Positions 1 to 9,062 of a stretch of 36,407 nucleotides of DNA are shown here, piece by piece. The translations under genes were made by a program, and so were the position numbers. This DNA is from a virus. The stretch covers positions 1-36,407 of IMG/VR virus record IMGVR_UViG_3300004805_000018. One strand, 5' to 3'. A model generated the notes under the pieces. It did no database searches. It was not told the DNA's origin and worked only from the letters and a program-made list of their open reading frames with translations. Numbering within the stretch: the first letter of the stretch is position 1; each line of letters opens with the position of its first letter.

Positions 1-34
1 AATTTTGGGGGGTAGGTAGGAAAAAGGAAAAATC

Positions 35-502
35 ATGGCAAAAGAAAAAACATTACCATCCGAATTGAGAATTATTCGCACAACCGACAAAACAATTGAT
101 TTGCCACAAAAAATTAAATCGCGTGTTCCGCAAGCGGATTGGCTTGAAAATCCTGATGCGTGGAATGCCAGCATTTTTATAAAAGAAACTGCCGATTTTA
201 TGTTTGAAATTTATGGAATTGATGCTGACCAAGACAAACACTTGCTGGCAATGTTGGCTGACCAAATTAGCATTTATGTGGAAGCCAAAAAAGGCATTGC
301 GCGTGATGGCATTGTGGCTGAATTTAATGGCGGCAAGACGATGGGCGCATCCCCATATTTTGCTGTGATGAAAGAGGCATTAAATAAAATTGTGGTGCTA
401 ATGAATGAATTAGGATTGACACCAAAAGGGCGCATGGGCAAGACAACCAGCAACACGGCAACCTATGATGATTTGCTTGGTGGGGTTCAAGTTAAGAAAT
501 GA
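35..502 (+). CDS. terS: Phage terminase small subunit, P27 family
   Basis: The 155-residue protein fits the P27-type small terminase family: an N-terminal basic stretch, a helical core (about residues 40-90) and the family's C-terminal ELGLTPKGRM segment at residues 125-134. The small subunit recognises the packaging site on concatemeric phage DNA and recruits the large subunit. The ATG at 35 follows a purine-rich ribosome site (GGAAAAAGGA). It overlaps the methyltransferase start by an ATGA at 499-502, so the two are probably translationally coupled. In a circular or concatemeric genome it would directly follow the HNH nuclease at 35946-36365. Family assignment rests on the C-terminal motif and the position immediately before the large terminase, with a methyltransferase between them. 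Confidence 0.85.
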   Translation: MAKEKTLPSELRIIRTTDKTIDLPQKIKSRVPQADWLENPDAWNASIFIKETADFMFEIYGIDADQDKHLLAMLADQISIYVEAKKGIARDGIVAEFNGGKTMGASPYFAVMKEALNKIVVLMNELGLTPKGRMGKTTSNTATYDDLLGGVQVKK

Positions 503-1236
503 TAAATTTAATGCAAGGTGATTGTTTAGAATTGATGAAGTTAATACCTGACAGCAGTATTGATTCAATTATTACAGACCCACCTTATGGCACAACTGCG
601 TGTAAATGGGATAGCGTTATCCCGTTTGAACCTATGTGGGCAGAATTAAAAAGAATTATTAAGCCTAATGGTGCAATTGTATTGTTTGGTCAAGAGCCAT
701 TTAGCAGTTATTTAAGAATCAGTAATATAGATTGGTATAAATATGATTGGTATTGGCAAAAAGAAAGACCAACTAATGTTATGCAAGTAAAGCGCAGGGC
801 TGGTAAGGTAATTGAAACAATATCTGTGTTTTATAAAAATCAATGCACATATAATCCACAAAAAACAACACACAATGGAAAATTGGTTACTAATCGTGTT
901 GGTAAAAATGGTTCATTTAGCGCATTAGTTGATAGCAAAGAAACAAGACCCTATAACTATCGGGATGATAGAACAAGATATCCATTGCAACTTATAAAAA
1001 TAAATCGTGACACCATTGGAGTTTCAGGTAAAAATTTACATCCAACACAAAAGCCCGTTGCATTATGTGAGTATTTAATTAAAACATTTACTAATGAAAA
1101 TGAAATTGTTTTAGATTTTACAATGGGGTCAGGCACAACAGGCGTGGCTTGCAAAAACCTTAATCGCAATTTTATTGGCATTGAATTAGATAATAATTAT
1201 TTTGAAATTGCGCGGAATAGAATAAATGAAACTTGA
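499..1236 (+). CDS. DNA methyltransferase (adenine-N6 or cytosine-N4), beta-type motif order
   Basis: A site-specific DNA methyltransferase of 245 residues. Catalytic motif IV, DPPY, lies at residues 27-30, and the S-adenosylmethionine-binding motif I (DFTMGSGTTG, from residue 206) lies near the C-terminus, preceded by HPTQKP at 181-186. The order IV, target region, I is that of the beta class. DPPY methyltransferases modify the amino group of adenine or cytosine-N4; the sequence alone does not tell which base or site. It has no partner restriction gene here, so it is an orphan enzyme, most simply explained as protection of phage DNA against host restriction or marking of DNA for packaging. 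It sits between the two terminase genes, overlapping TerS by 4 bases and TerL by 11. Confidence 0.9.
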   Translation: MINLMQGDCLELMKLIPDSSIDSIITDPPYGTTACKWDSVIPFEPMWAELKRIIKPNGAIVLFGQEPFSSYLRISNIDWYKYDWYWQKERPTNVMQVKRRAGKVIETISVFYKNQCTYNPQKTTHNGKLVTNRVGKNGSFSALVDSKETRPYNYRDDRTRYPLQLIKINRDTIGVSGKNLHPTQKPVALCEYLIKTFTNENEIVLDFTMGSGTTGVACKNLNRNFIGIELDNNYFEIARNRINET

Positions 1237-2884
1237 AGATGGTGTTTTTTATGCAATAGATGTTGTTAAAGGTAATATTGTTGTATGCAATAAGGTTCGG
1301 CAAGCGTGCCAGCGATTTTTAAACTTTCTTGAAGACAAGCATTGGGAATATGAATTTATTGCCGATTATGTTGACCATGTTTTAAAATTCTTTGGAACAT
1401 TGAAGCATACAAAAGGTGCTGATGCTGGCAAACCTTTAATTCTTGAACCTTGGCAAATTTTGGCAATATGTTCCATTTATGGCTTTCGCAGTAAAAAAGA
1501 CCACACCAAACGCATGGTGACGGATGTCATTATTTTTATTCCCCGCAAAGCAGGCAAATCAACTTTCACCGCTGGCATTGGTCTTTATGAATTGCAATTT
1601 GGTGAAGCGGGTTCTGAAGTATTTACTTTGGCAACCAGCCGAGAACAGGCAACAATTGTGTTTGATGCTTCAAAGGGATTTATTGAAAATATGCCTAATG
1701 AAGTCAAAAATGTATTTGATTTAAGTAAATATGAAATCAAAAAGACTGGTGATAGTCAATCAACTTATAGGGCATTAAGTCGTGATAACAAAAAATCGGG
1801 TGACGGAAAAGCACCATCGTGTTGCCTGATAGATGAAGCCGCGGCAATCGTTGATAGGAACAGCATTGAAGTGTTGCATTCGGGGATGGTTGCCCGAAAG
1901 AATCCATTAAGGATTTATATTACAACTGCCAGTTTTACTAAAGACACAAAATTCTATGAAGATATGCAAGCGTTTGAAAATATGCTTGATGGCGAAGCAA
2001 AAGACAATCCGCATTGGTTTGGTTTGCTATATGGTTTAGACCCTCAAGATGATTGGCGCGACCCAACAACATGGGCAAAAGCAAACCCCATGCACGGCAT
2101 CAGCATATATCAATCAGCCATTGAGGAAAGGTGCGAGCAGGCAAAGTTAAAACCAGCCGCATTAAATGAGTTTCTTTGCAAGACATTGAATGTTTATGTA
2201 TCAGCCAATGATGCTTGGATTGATAGGCAATGGTGGGATGATTCTGTTGGGGAACAACCAACACAAATTCCCGAATCGGTTTATATTGGATTTGACTTGG
2301 CGGCAACGCGGGATTTGAATGCAGTTTGCACTTTAAAGCGTTATGCGGAAGACAATTTCTTTGCTGAATTCAAATTCTTTTTGCCTGAAGACGGGTTGAA
2401 ACTTGTTCCAACGCATTATCAAGATATATTTCAACAAGCAGTTAAATCAGGAATATTACACATTACAGAAGGCAATGTGATGGATGATAGGGAAATTTCT
2501 GAATATATTAAAAATCAAGCGACTATATACAATGTAAAAGAAGTGGGGTATGATGCCTATAATGCGGCAAGTTTAATTGCTCGCCTTAACGAAACTGGCA
2601 TACCAGTTAAAAAGGTTGGTCAAGGGATGGCGGTTTTAAGCAATCCATCAAAGCACACCGAAAAACTGATTATGTCCCATGCTATAAGACATGACGGCAA
2701 CCCATTTTTGGGCTGGCAAATCGGAAACTGTGATGCGTGGTATGATATAAACGGCAATGTAAAAGTGCGTAAAAATGAAGACGATAAAGCGGCAAAGGTT
2801 GACGGAATAATTGCCCTTATTATTGCAATGCATTGTGCATTAGACCATCCATTATCATTTAACATTGGTTTCCGTAGTTTCTAA
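1226..2884 (+). CDS. terL: Phage terminase large subunit
   Basis: The packaging motor ATPase and nuclease, 552 residues, of the Terminase_1 / HK97-like type. The Walker A loop is IPRKAGKS at residues 105-112 and Walker B is CCLIDEAA at 199-206. The C-terminal RNase H-like nuclease shows its acidic residues at D357 (GFDLAATRDL), D443 (GYDAYNAA) and D526 (KVDGIIAL). Length is normal and the frame is intact. The enzyme docks on the portal, cuts the concatemer and pumps DNA into the prohead. The start overlaps the methyltransferase end by 11 bases. It ends 10 bases before the portal start. Confidence 0.95.
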   Translation: MKLEDGVFYAIDVVKGNIVVCNKVRQACQRFLNFLEDKHWEYEFIADYVDHVLKFFGTLKHTKGADAGKPLILEPWQILAICSIYGFRSKKDHTKRMVTDVIIFIPRKAGKSTFTAGIGLYELQFGEAGSEVFTLATSREQATIVFDASKGFIENMPNEVKNVFDLSKYEIKKTGDSQSTYRALSRDNKKSGDGKAPSCCLIDEAAAIVDRNSIEVLHSGMVARKNPLRIYITTASFTKDTKFYEDMQAFENMLDGEAKDNPHWFGLLYGLDPQDDWRDPTTWAKANPMHGISIYQSAIEERCEQAKLKPAALNEFLCKTLNVYVSANDAWIDRQWWDDSVGEQPTQIPESVYIGFDLAATRDLNAVCTLKRYAEDNFFAEFKFFLPEDGLKLVPTHYQDIFQQAVKSGILHITEGNVMDDREISEYIKNQATIYNVKEVGYDAYNAASLIARLNETGIPVKKVGQGMAVLSNPSKHTEKLIMSHAIRHDGNPFLGWQIGNCDAWYDINGNVKVRKNEDDKAAKVDGIIALIIAMHCALDHPLSFNIGFRSF

Positions 2885-2894
2885 AGGCGAAAAC

Positions 2895-4301
2895 ATGGCA
2901 ATTTTAGATATATTCAAAAGCAAACAAAAGAATTCAACAGAAAGCAATACGCTTTTTGGTCAAACCGCATTAGGTAATGTGGTCTTACGCAATGCCAATC
3001 AACCCGCAACTGCCGCTGGATATCAACTTTTATATGTAACAACATCAAGCGTGACGGATGCTGGTCGCGTTATTGATATGTCAGTTTTGTCGCGCAATAG
3101 CACAATTATGTCATGTATTGGTGTCAAAGCACGCGCAATATCGCAATTGCCAGTTAAGGTAATGACTTATGGCAATAATGGCACAATGGTTGATGCTTGC
3201 ACCGACCCATCAGTAAGCAAACGCGACCAAGCCAAAGCCCGTTCAGTTTTATCCTTATTGCAAAATCCTAATCATTTTCAAAGCCAATACGAATTTTGGT
3301 ATCAATTCATTATGTGGCATGAATTGGCTGGCGAAACATTTACTTTGCTTTGGCGCAAAGACCAAGAACAAGTGTTGCAAACGCCATTGGAAATGTATGT
3401 ATTGGATTCAACGCTTATTACAGCGCAATTAACTGAAACTAGATATCCAGCATATAGAGTATCAACGCCAACTTATGGATTTTCAAAAGATGAACCATTA
3501 AAAGCGCATCAAATTATTCACATGATGGATGCGGCATGGCAAGGGTCAGGTTCATTTAATAAAGGCATATTGGCAACTGAATTGGTTGCTTTAGACCAAG
3601 ACATTGATTTATATGCCAACTTTGTTATGCAAAATGGGGCAAAGCCAACAGGCTTATTTAAAACAGACCAAGTTATTCCTGATTCGCGTTACAAAGAAAT
3701 TGCCGCCCGCCTAAAAGAAGCATGGGCAAGTATGACAGGTTCAAAGCAAACCGATTTAAGCAAGGCTGGTCAATCAATGCTGTTGGATAATGGCATGAGT
3801 TATGAAACAGTCAAAATGCTAACATTGCAGGATGCTGATGCGGCAAAATTAAAAGAACAAACTATGAAGCGCATTTGCGGATTGTTTGGTGTGCCGCCAC
3901 AGATGATTGGAATTGAAGCGGGCAAATTTAATAATTCACAAACAACCATTGATGAATTTTACAAAACATCAGTTTATCCAGTTTTAGTAAATGTTCAGCA
4001 AAAGTTAAAAGCAAGTTTATTGCAAGGATATCCAAACCTTTGCATTGAGTTTCAAACACAAGACTTTTTGAAAGGTGCGCCATTAGACCAAATGAATTTT
4101 GTGGTGGCTGGCGTATCAAACGGAATAATGACACCAAATGAAGCCCGTGAATATTTAGGCAAAGCAAATATTAATGGCGGTGATGAATTAAAAGACGGCA
4201 GTAGCCCAGCCCAACCAATTGCTGGCACAAGCCCGCAAGACACGGGCGGTGGCGGCAATACAAATTCAGTTGGCAAAACTGGTCAAGCTGGCAAAGCATA
4301 A
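2895..4301 (+). CDS. Portal protein, HK97 family
   Basis: A 468-residue portal protein, the dodecameric ring at the capsid vertex through which DNA enters and leaves and on which the tail is built. Family features are the CIGVKARAISQLPVKVM stretch near the N-terminus, the conserved YEFWYQFIMWHELAGE region, and the clip/stem-like GVPPQMIG and NNSQTTIDEFYKTSVYPVL-type segments in the second half. The C-terminus is low in complexity, rich in Gly, Pro and Thr. I chose the ATG at 2895 because AAAGGCG lies just upstream at suitable spacing. An in-frame TTG at 2865 would start inside the terminase gene and lacks a ribosome site. Confidence 0.93.
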   Translation: MAILDIFKSKQKNSTESNTLFGQTALGNVVLRNANQPATAAGYQLLYVTTSSVTDAGRVIDMSVLSRNSTIMSCIGVKARAISQLPVKVMTYGNNGTMVDACTDPSVSKRDQAKARSVLSLLQNPNHFQSQYEFWYQFIMWHELAGETFTLLWRKDQEQVLQTPLEMYVLDSTLITAQLTETRYPAYRVSTPTYGFSKDEPLKAHQIIHMMDAAWQGSGSFNKGILATELVALDQDIDLYANFVMQNGAKPTGLFKTDQVIPDSRYKEIAARLKEAWASMTGSKQTDLSKAGQSMLLDNGMSYETVKMLTLQDADAAKLKEQTMKRICGLFGVPPQMIGIEAGKFNNSQTTIDEFYKTSVYPVLVNVQQKLKASLLQGYPNLCIEFQTQDFLKGAPLDQMNFVVAGVSNGIMTPNEAREYLGKANINGGDELKDGSSPAQPIAGTSPQDTGGGGNTNSVGKTGQAGKA

Positions 4302-4313
4302 CAAGGGGATATT

Positions 4314-5117
4314 ATGAAAGACATCAAGTTTTTATTTGAATCACAAGTTGTTTTAGGCGTTTCGGCAGATGAAGCCAAAGGCACAGGAACAATTGAAGCC
4401 CAATTCACAACATGGGGCGCACGCGAGGGCGCAGACGGGCGCAAATTTAATTATCAACCACAACCATTCATGGAATGGGCAAAAGCGCAGGAAACATCAG
4501 GAAAACCGCTTCCTATGTATTTTCAACACAATGATGAAGCTATGCCTGTTGGCGAATGGACATCATTTGAATTTGATGATGAGGGAATGAGTGGCATTGG
4601 TCGTTTATTCACCAATACAAACACAGGTAAAGATTTATATACCATTATGACGGAATCACCTAATATGGTTGGCGGTGTTTCTGTTGGCGCGTATGCTGAT
4701 GAATATCAAATGGTTGATGCCGAAGGCAACCCAATGACGGATGGAAGCCCAACGGATGAAGGATATTTTCAAATCACTAAAGGTGGCTTGCGTGAAGTGT
4801 CAATTGTAATGCAACCAAACAATTTGCAAGCCAATATTAAAAAATTAGAATCATGCCTTGAAGTTGATGGCACGATTAACCCAAGAAATTTGGAATCTGC
4901 CTTGCGTGATGCAGGGGTTTCAAAGCAGAATGCGGCAGTTGCCGTTTCTGTATTTAAGGAAGTAGTTGCACGCGGGCGTGATGCTGGCAAAGCGGTTGCC
5001 CTTAAAAACGACTCGGTTCGGAGTGATTCTGAAACGATAACTGCCGAAGAAGCATTGCTTGCCGCATTTGCGGAAAGAGAATTGCTTAAAAAACTAAACC
5101 AAAGAATCAAAGGATAA
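4314..5117 (+). CDS. Prohead maturation protease, HK97 U35-like
   Basis: A 267-residue capsid maturation protease of the herpesvirus-assemblin/HK97 fold. The likely catalytic residues are H72 in YFQHNDEAMPVGEW, S123 in GGVSVGAY and the acidic E161 in LREVSIVM, in the order His, Ser, Glu/Asp usual for this family. It would remove the scaffold-like N-terminal region of the capsid protein after shell assembly. The C-terminal 90 residues are helical and charged, as expected for an encapsidated scaffold-associated tail. It lies between portal and capsid genes, the standard place. The ribosome site is AAGGGGA before the ATG at 4314. Confidence 0.92.
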   Translation: MKDIKFLFESQVVLGVSADEAKGTGTIEAQFTTWGAREGADGRKFNYQPQPFMEWAKAQETSGKPLPMYFQHNDEAMPVGEWTSFEFDDEGMSGIGRLFTNTNTGKDLYTIMTESPNMVGGVSVGAYADEYQMVDAEGNPMTDGSPTDEGYFQITKGGLREVSIVMQPNNLQANIKKLESCLEVDGTINPRNLESALRDAGVSKQNAAVAVSVFKEVVARGRDAGKAVALKNDSVRSDSETITAEEALLAAFAERELLKKLNQRIKG

Positions 5118-5120
5118 ATC

Positions 5121-6473
5121 ATGTCAGAAAAAATCATGGAAAAGCTAGATGCTATTGAGGCACAATCTGTTGCTGAAATTGCAAAAGTAAACGAAGCAGT
5201 TGCATTGCAAGTTGCCGCTGTTGAAGAAAAACTAACACAAGAATTTGCAGAAAAAGTTGCGGCTTTGGAAGCAAAAGTTGCTGATATCAAATCACCATCA
5301 ATTCTTAAACTTGAAAAAACTGTTACTGGTGATGTAAACAAGCGCGTGCGTGAAGCGTTGTCATCATTTGTAAAAGGTAGTGGTCGGCATGAAAAAGAAT
5401 TGGCTTTGTTTGCTGATGAAGCAGAACAAGTTGCATTCTTAAAAGAAGCATCAGCATTAACGGGTGGCGGTGCTGGTGTCGGTGGTCGTGTTGCTTATGA
5501 CCCAGTTTTCGTTGCATTGCGTTTAGCTAATCCAATGCGTGGCGTTGGTCGTAATGTTACAACTGATGGTGCGGCTTATACCTTCCGTGCAAAAGACGGA
5601 AACGCTGGTGCGGCATGGGGTTATTCATTAAACAACAATGGCACAGCAACAACAGAAACAACTAACATTTGGCAATTAACATTGCAAGATTTGAATGTGG
5701 CATTCCCAGTAAGAACAGCGGCTTTGGATGACATTGATGGTCTTGAAGCAAACTTGGTTGCAGATATGATGGTTGAATTTAGCCAAGCTGAAGCATTATC
5801 AATGATTCAAAATAATGACCAAGCGGCACAATCAAGCACAAATCCTTATGGTGGCACAAACGGCTTGCGCGGCTTAAATCAATATGGTGGTGCAAATTCA
5901 TCTTACACAGGCGGCACAACATCAACAGCAGGCTTTGGCACATCAGGCACAGGTTCAACAACTGGTTTGCATTCATTAGCCACTTATGACCAATTAACAA
6001 CTAACGGCAATACAGTTGCAAACAAAGTAACTTATGCTGATATTGTGAATTTTATTTATTCACTTCCACAGCAATATTGGACTGAATCAGCAAAATTTGT
6101 TATCAGCCCAGTTATGTTATCAGCAATTCGCGGTTTGACAGACAGCAATGGTCGCCCAATCTATGTTGATGGTTTAGCACGCACAGATGGCATCGTTGGT
6201 TCATTGCTTGGCTTTGATGTTGTTGTAAATAAATACCTAGATGTTCCATCAATTGCTTCAACTGCAAGCACACAAAGTTTATATCCAATGTATTTTGGTG
6301 ATTGGCAAAAAGCATTTGCAATTGTTGACAGATTGAACATGATTTTACGCAGATATGACCAAACACTTCCAGGTTCTATCACTTTCTTTGGCGAAAAACG
6401 CCTATGCAGTTCAGTCGTTGACCCTAATGCAATCGTGCGTTATCGTTCAACAGCAACAGTAACAAAACCATAA
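5121..6473 (+). CDS. Major capsid protein, HK97 fold (copy 1, with scaffold domain)
   Basis: A 450-residue HK97-type capsid subunit. Residues 1 to about 60 are an Ala/Glu/Lys-rich coiled coil, matching the delta (scaffold) domain that the upstream protease would remove. The shell domain starts near residue 109 (EASALTGGGAGVGG) and contains conserved segments such as LRLANPMRGVGRNV, FPVRTAALDDIDG, GTNGLRG and the C-terminal RYDQTLPGSITFFGEKR. A clear paralogue follows at 6537-7583. It lacks about 78 residues at the N-terminus relative to this copy. An intrinsic terminator sits between them. This copy, with the complete domain set and no terminator before it, is the likely main shell protein. 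Confidence 0.93.
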   Translation: MSEKIMEKLDAIEAQSVAEIAKVNEAVALQVAAVEEKLTQEFAEKVAALEAKVADIKSPSILKLEKTVTGDVNKRVREALSSFVKGSGRHEKELALFADEAEQVAFLKEASALTGGGAGVGGRVAYDPVFVALRLANPMRGVGRNVTTDGAAYTFRAKDGNAGAAWGYSLNNNGTATTETTNIWQLTLQDLNVAFPVRTAALDDIDGLEANLVADMMVEFSQAEALSMIQNNDQAAQSSTNPYGGTNGLRGLNQYGGANSSYTGGTTSTAGFGTSGTGSTTGLHSLATYDQLTTNGNTVANKVTYADIVNFIYSLPQQYWTESAKFVISPVMLSAIRGLTDSNGRPIYVDGLARTDGIVGSLLGFDVVVNKYLDVPSIASTASTQSLYPMYFGDWQKAFAIVDRLNMILRRYDQTLPGSITFFGEKRLCSSVVDPNAIVRYRSTATVTKP

Positions 6474-6487
6474 TATCGGTGAAAATT

Positions 6488-6520
6488 GGGGGTGGATATT
6501 CCATCCCCTCTTTTTAATTT
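6488..6520 (+). terminator. Intrinsic terminator between the two capsid genes
   Basis: A 9-bp stem (6488-6496 pairing with 6500-6508, one G-U pair) with a 3-base loop is followed by TCTTTTT and a further run of T. This is a textbook factor-independent terminator on the plus strand. It lies in the only sizeable gap of the head gene cluster. It should end part of the transcripts after capsid copy 1 and lower expression of copy 2 and the connector genes. Confidence 0.75.
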
Positions 6521-6536
6521 TTTAGGGAATAAAACC

Positions 6537-7583
6537 ATGAAGACTGAACAGATTTTTAATGGCATTAAGGAAGCGTTGATTGATGGAAAGTCAATGGTTA
6601 AAGTTTCCGAGAAAGCCCAAGTAAATGAAGCATCCGCATTAACAGGTAGTGGTTTAAATGTTGGCGGTAAGATTTATTTTGACGATGCCTTTGCGGCATT
6701 GCGTTATGCAAACCCATTTAGACAAGCGTGCCGCCAAGTTATTGGTAATGGTTCAATGGCGCAGTTTGTAGCAAAAACAGGAAATGCGGCATCAAGCACA
6801 AACCCATTTGGTTATACAGTTTCAGCCAATAGCGGTTCACCAAACATTGCAACATCGTTTTGGCAATTGCCAATGCGAGTTATTTCTGCACAACTTCCCG
6901 TTAGAAGTGCAGTATTATCAGACATAAATAACCTTGATGAATCTATTGTCAGCGATTTAATGCTTGAATTTTCAAGTATTGAGGCATCATCAATGGCATT
7001 AAATAATGACCAATCAGGGTCAACAACAACAACACTTGGCGGAACAGATGGATTGCGTGGTTTTGTAAACTATTCAACAAGCACATCAGCCGCGGCATTT
7101 GGCACAAGTGGCACAGCAATCACAAACGGATTGCATACAATTCTTAAACAAACATTTACAGCGGCATCAGTTACTTATGACAACATTGTTGATGCGGTTT
7201 CATTATTGCCATCACAATATTGGGCATTGCCTGATGTAGCATGGCATTTGCATCCAGCATTAATTGCCCAATTGCGTAAATTAAAAGGCACATCAGGTGG
7301 CGCACCAATGTTTGTTGAAGTGGGTGACAATGATGGCGGTGCAGTTGCTTATATGTTTGGTTTCCCAGTAATTCCAAACCCATATCTTGCAACACCAGCC
7401 GCTGGCGCAATATCAGGCGTGTTGGCAAGTTGGGGTCAATTCTTAACCATTGTGGATGGTGAGGAAATGACAATTCAACGCTTTGACCAAACAAGCCCTG
7501 CCACAATTACCCTGTATGCTGAAAAACGCATGGCATCAAGCGTGCGCGACCCATTTGCTGGTGTATTCTTAATCGGGGCATAA
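6537..7583 (+). CDS. Second major capsid protein paralogue (no scaffold domain)
   Basis: A 349-residue HK97-fold protein clearly related to capsid copy 1. Shared elements are EASALTGSGLNVGG (from residue 31), LRYANPFRQACRQV, LPVRSAVLSDINNLD, GGTDGLRGF and RFDQTSPATITLYAEKRMASSVRDP. It lacks the 60-residue N-terminal coiled coil, so it would not need, or could not support, scaffold-driven assembly by itself. It may be a minor shell component, for example occupying special lattice positions or replacing some copy-1 subunits, or a diverging duplicate. The ATG at 6537 follows AGGGA. An in-frame TTG at 6486 would start within the terminator and is rejected. Its stop is followed after two bases by the next gene. 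Confidence 0.88.
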   Translation: MKTEQIFNGIKEALIDGKSMVKVSEKAQVNEASALTGSGLNVGGKIYFDDAFAALRYANPFRQACRQVIGNGSMAQFVAKTGNAASSTNPFGYTVSANSGSPNIATSFWQLPMRVISAQLPVRSAVLSDINNLDESIVSDLMLEFSSIEASSMALNNDQSGSTTTTLGGTDGLRGFVNYSTSTSAAAFGTSGTAITNGLHTILKQTFTAASVTYDNIVDAVSLLPSQYWALPDVAWHLHPALIAQLRKLKGTSGGAPMFVEVGDNDGGAVAYMFGFPVIPNPYLATPAAGAISGVLASWGQFLTIVDGEEMTIQRFDQTSPATITLYAEKRMASSVRDPFAGVFLIGA

Positions 7584-7585
7584 TA

Positions 7586-8236
7586 ATGGCTGATACCATA
7601 TACGGACTGACAGCATACGCGGCAACCCGCAATCCTTTCAATTATGAAAAAGTTGAACAGATTGATAGGGACATAGCAACTAATTGGTTGTCATTAACCG
7701 AAATGACCAATCAATTAAATTTGTTTGGTGATACATCACAAGATGATTATTTGCTGGATTTAGAATTGTCGGTTCGTATGCACATTGAAGATTATTTAGG
7801 AATGCCAATATTCCCTGTTACATATCGGGTTTATTATGGCGTTTCATCTTCATACAATACGCCAATGAGTTTGGATTTGCCTGAAACTTCAATTGATGGT
7901 GTAACAATTAACAGCGTGGGTTATTACAATTCAAGCACACCAAGCACATTTGTTACGCTGGCATCAAGTCAATATTATTATGATGTGACAGGTAATAAGG
8001 TTATTTTGACGGCTGGCGTGCCATCTAATGTTTCAACATTTAGAACATCACCAATTGTGGTTGAATATGAAACAGACCCAAGCCTTTTGGCGCAATATCC
8101 TGTAATTAAACAAGCTGGCTTATTATTGTTCACACATTTGTATAATAATCGTAGCGACACGACATCAGGAATACTGCAAAAAATTCCTTTTGGGGTTGAT
8201 GTATTATTGCGCCCCTATAAGCCATTAGTGATGTAA
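7586..8236 (+). CDS. Head-tail connector protein, gp6-like
   Basis: A 216-residue protein resembling the HK97 gp6 / phiE125 gp8 head-tail connector family, which forms a ring below the portal. Typical features are an N-terminal helical part containing SQDDYLLDLELSVRMHIEDYLG (given here only as a region, residues about 51-73), a variable beta-rich middle and the conserved end IKQAGLLLFTHLYNNR followed by PFGVDVLLRPYK. It follows the capsid genes and precedes the head closure gene, the standard order. The ATG starts two bases after the previous stop. Assignment is by motif and position. Confidence 0.8.
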   Translation: MADTIYGLTAYAATRNPFNYEKVEQIDRDIATNWLSLTEMTNQLNLFGDTSQDDYLLDLELSVRMHIEDYLGMPIFPVTYRVYYGVSSSYNTPMSLDLPETSIDGVTINSVGYYNSSTPSTFVTLASSQYYYDVTGNKVILTAGVPSNVSTFRTSPIVVEYETDPSLLAQYPVIKQAGLLLFTHLYNNRSDTTSGILQKIPFGVDVLLRPYKPLVM

Positions 8237-8245
8237 GGAATAGGC

Positions 8246-8590
8246 ATGGCAATTGCACGCTTTGAAAATGTGGATGTAAATACGCTAACATTTGCGGTGG
8301 ATAGCTATGGGTCGGGGAATACTATAATAACCAAAAAATTTACCAGCCGCCCTTTAGTTTCATCCGTAAAAAACTCGGTTGCAATTCTTGAAAAATATCG
8401 TGTTTATTCTGATTTGATTCAGTTTAAATTTAATTACACGCCTTGGTTAAGGGATGTTATTTTTAATCAAAATTTATATTCTTTCACTTGGAATGGTCAA
8501 GATTGGCGCGTGACGGATGCAATTGAAGCCAACGATAGAATGTCAGTAACAGTTATGTGTTATAGAAGCGACCCAGCGACAAAGGTATAA
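8246..8590 (+). CDS. Head-tail joining (head closure) protein
   Basis: A 114-residue, beta-rich protein that fits the SPP1 gp16 / phage head-tail joining family. The best clue is its second half, with FTWNGQDWRVTDAIEANDR followed by a strand MSVTVMCYRSDP, a pattern these proteins use in their final beta sheet. Such proteins close the portal channel after packaging and offer the docking face for the tail. A ribosome site AAGGAA precedes the ATG. The neighbours, connector upstream and tail terminator-like protein downstream, agree. Confidence 0.72.
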   Translation: MAIARFENVDVNTLTFAVDSYGSGNTIITKKFTSRPLVSSVKNSVAILEKYRVYSDLIQFKFNYTPWLRDVIFNQNLYSFTWNGQDWRVTDAIEANDRMSVTVMCYRSDPATKV

Positions 8591-8591
8591 T

Positions 8592-9020
8592 ATGACAACG
8601 CAAAATGACATTACGCAATACGCGCAAGCAATACAAGAAGAATTGGCAAGTGTATTTTCGCCCGTGCCTGTATATGCGTTATTTAATCGTAATTTTGCAA
8701 CGCAACCAAAGTTTGTAACATGGCAATTAAGAAATGTTCATCAACCTGTTTATACTGGTAAATATCAAGGCAATAAAGGCATTGATAGACCAATATTTCA
8801 AGTAAGCATTTTTACATCAGGGTTACAAACTGGAATGGCTGACGGATTAACATTGGCAAATACATTGATTCAAGCCTTGCATGGTTACGCTGGAACATTT
8901 GGGACAACGCACGCTTTTGAAGTTGCAAAAACTGATGTTTCTATGTTGTATCATGGATATGATGATGCGATTGATTTGTTTAATGTTTTCTTGGATGTTA
9001 CATTAGACATATCTGCATAA
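8592..9020 (+). CDS. Tail terminator / tail completion protein, DUF3168-like
   Basis: A 142-residue protein that fits the DUF3168 / lambda gpU-like tail terminator group: an N-terminal helix (residues 5-20), a strand pair with the RPIFQVSIFTSG segment, a long helix GMADGLTLANTLIQALHG and a C-terminal strand rich in hydrophobics (LFNVFLDVTLDIS). Tail terminators cap the tail tube when it reaches full length and join it to the head. It lies between head closure and the tail tube genes, as expected. Similarity is at the pattern level only. Confidence 0.65.
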   Translation: MTTQNDITQYAQAIQEELASVFSPVPVYALFNRNFATQPKFVTWQLRNVHQPVYTGKYQGNKGIDRPIFQVSIFTSGLQTGMADGLTLANTLIQALHGYAGTFGTTHAFEVAKTDVSMLYHGYDDAIDLFNVFLDVTLDISA

Positions 9021-9062
9021 TAAGACAGTAACTTTTAACTATTTAATAAGGAATTTTTAATT

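Noticed and set aside
2865-2894. Upstream TTG start for the portal gene
   Set aside because: No ribosome site and it starts inside the terminase gene; ATG 2895 has AAAGGCG.
4769-5341. 190-codon minus-strand frame
   Set aside because: Lies across the protease and capsid genes; Ser/Ala-rich product of codon bias, no motif.
6486-6536. Upstream TTG start for the second capsid gene
   Set aside because: It would translate through the terminator hairpin; ATG 6537 has AGGGA.
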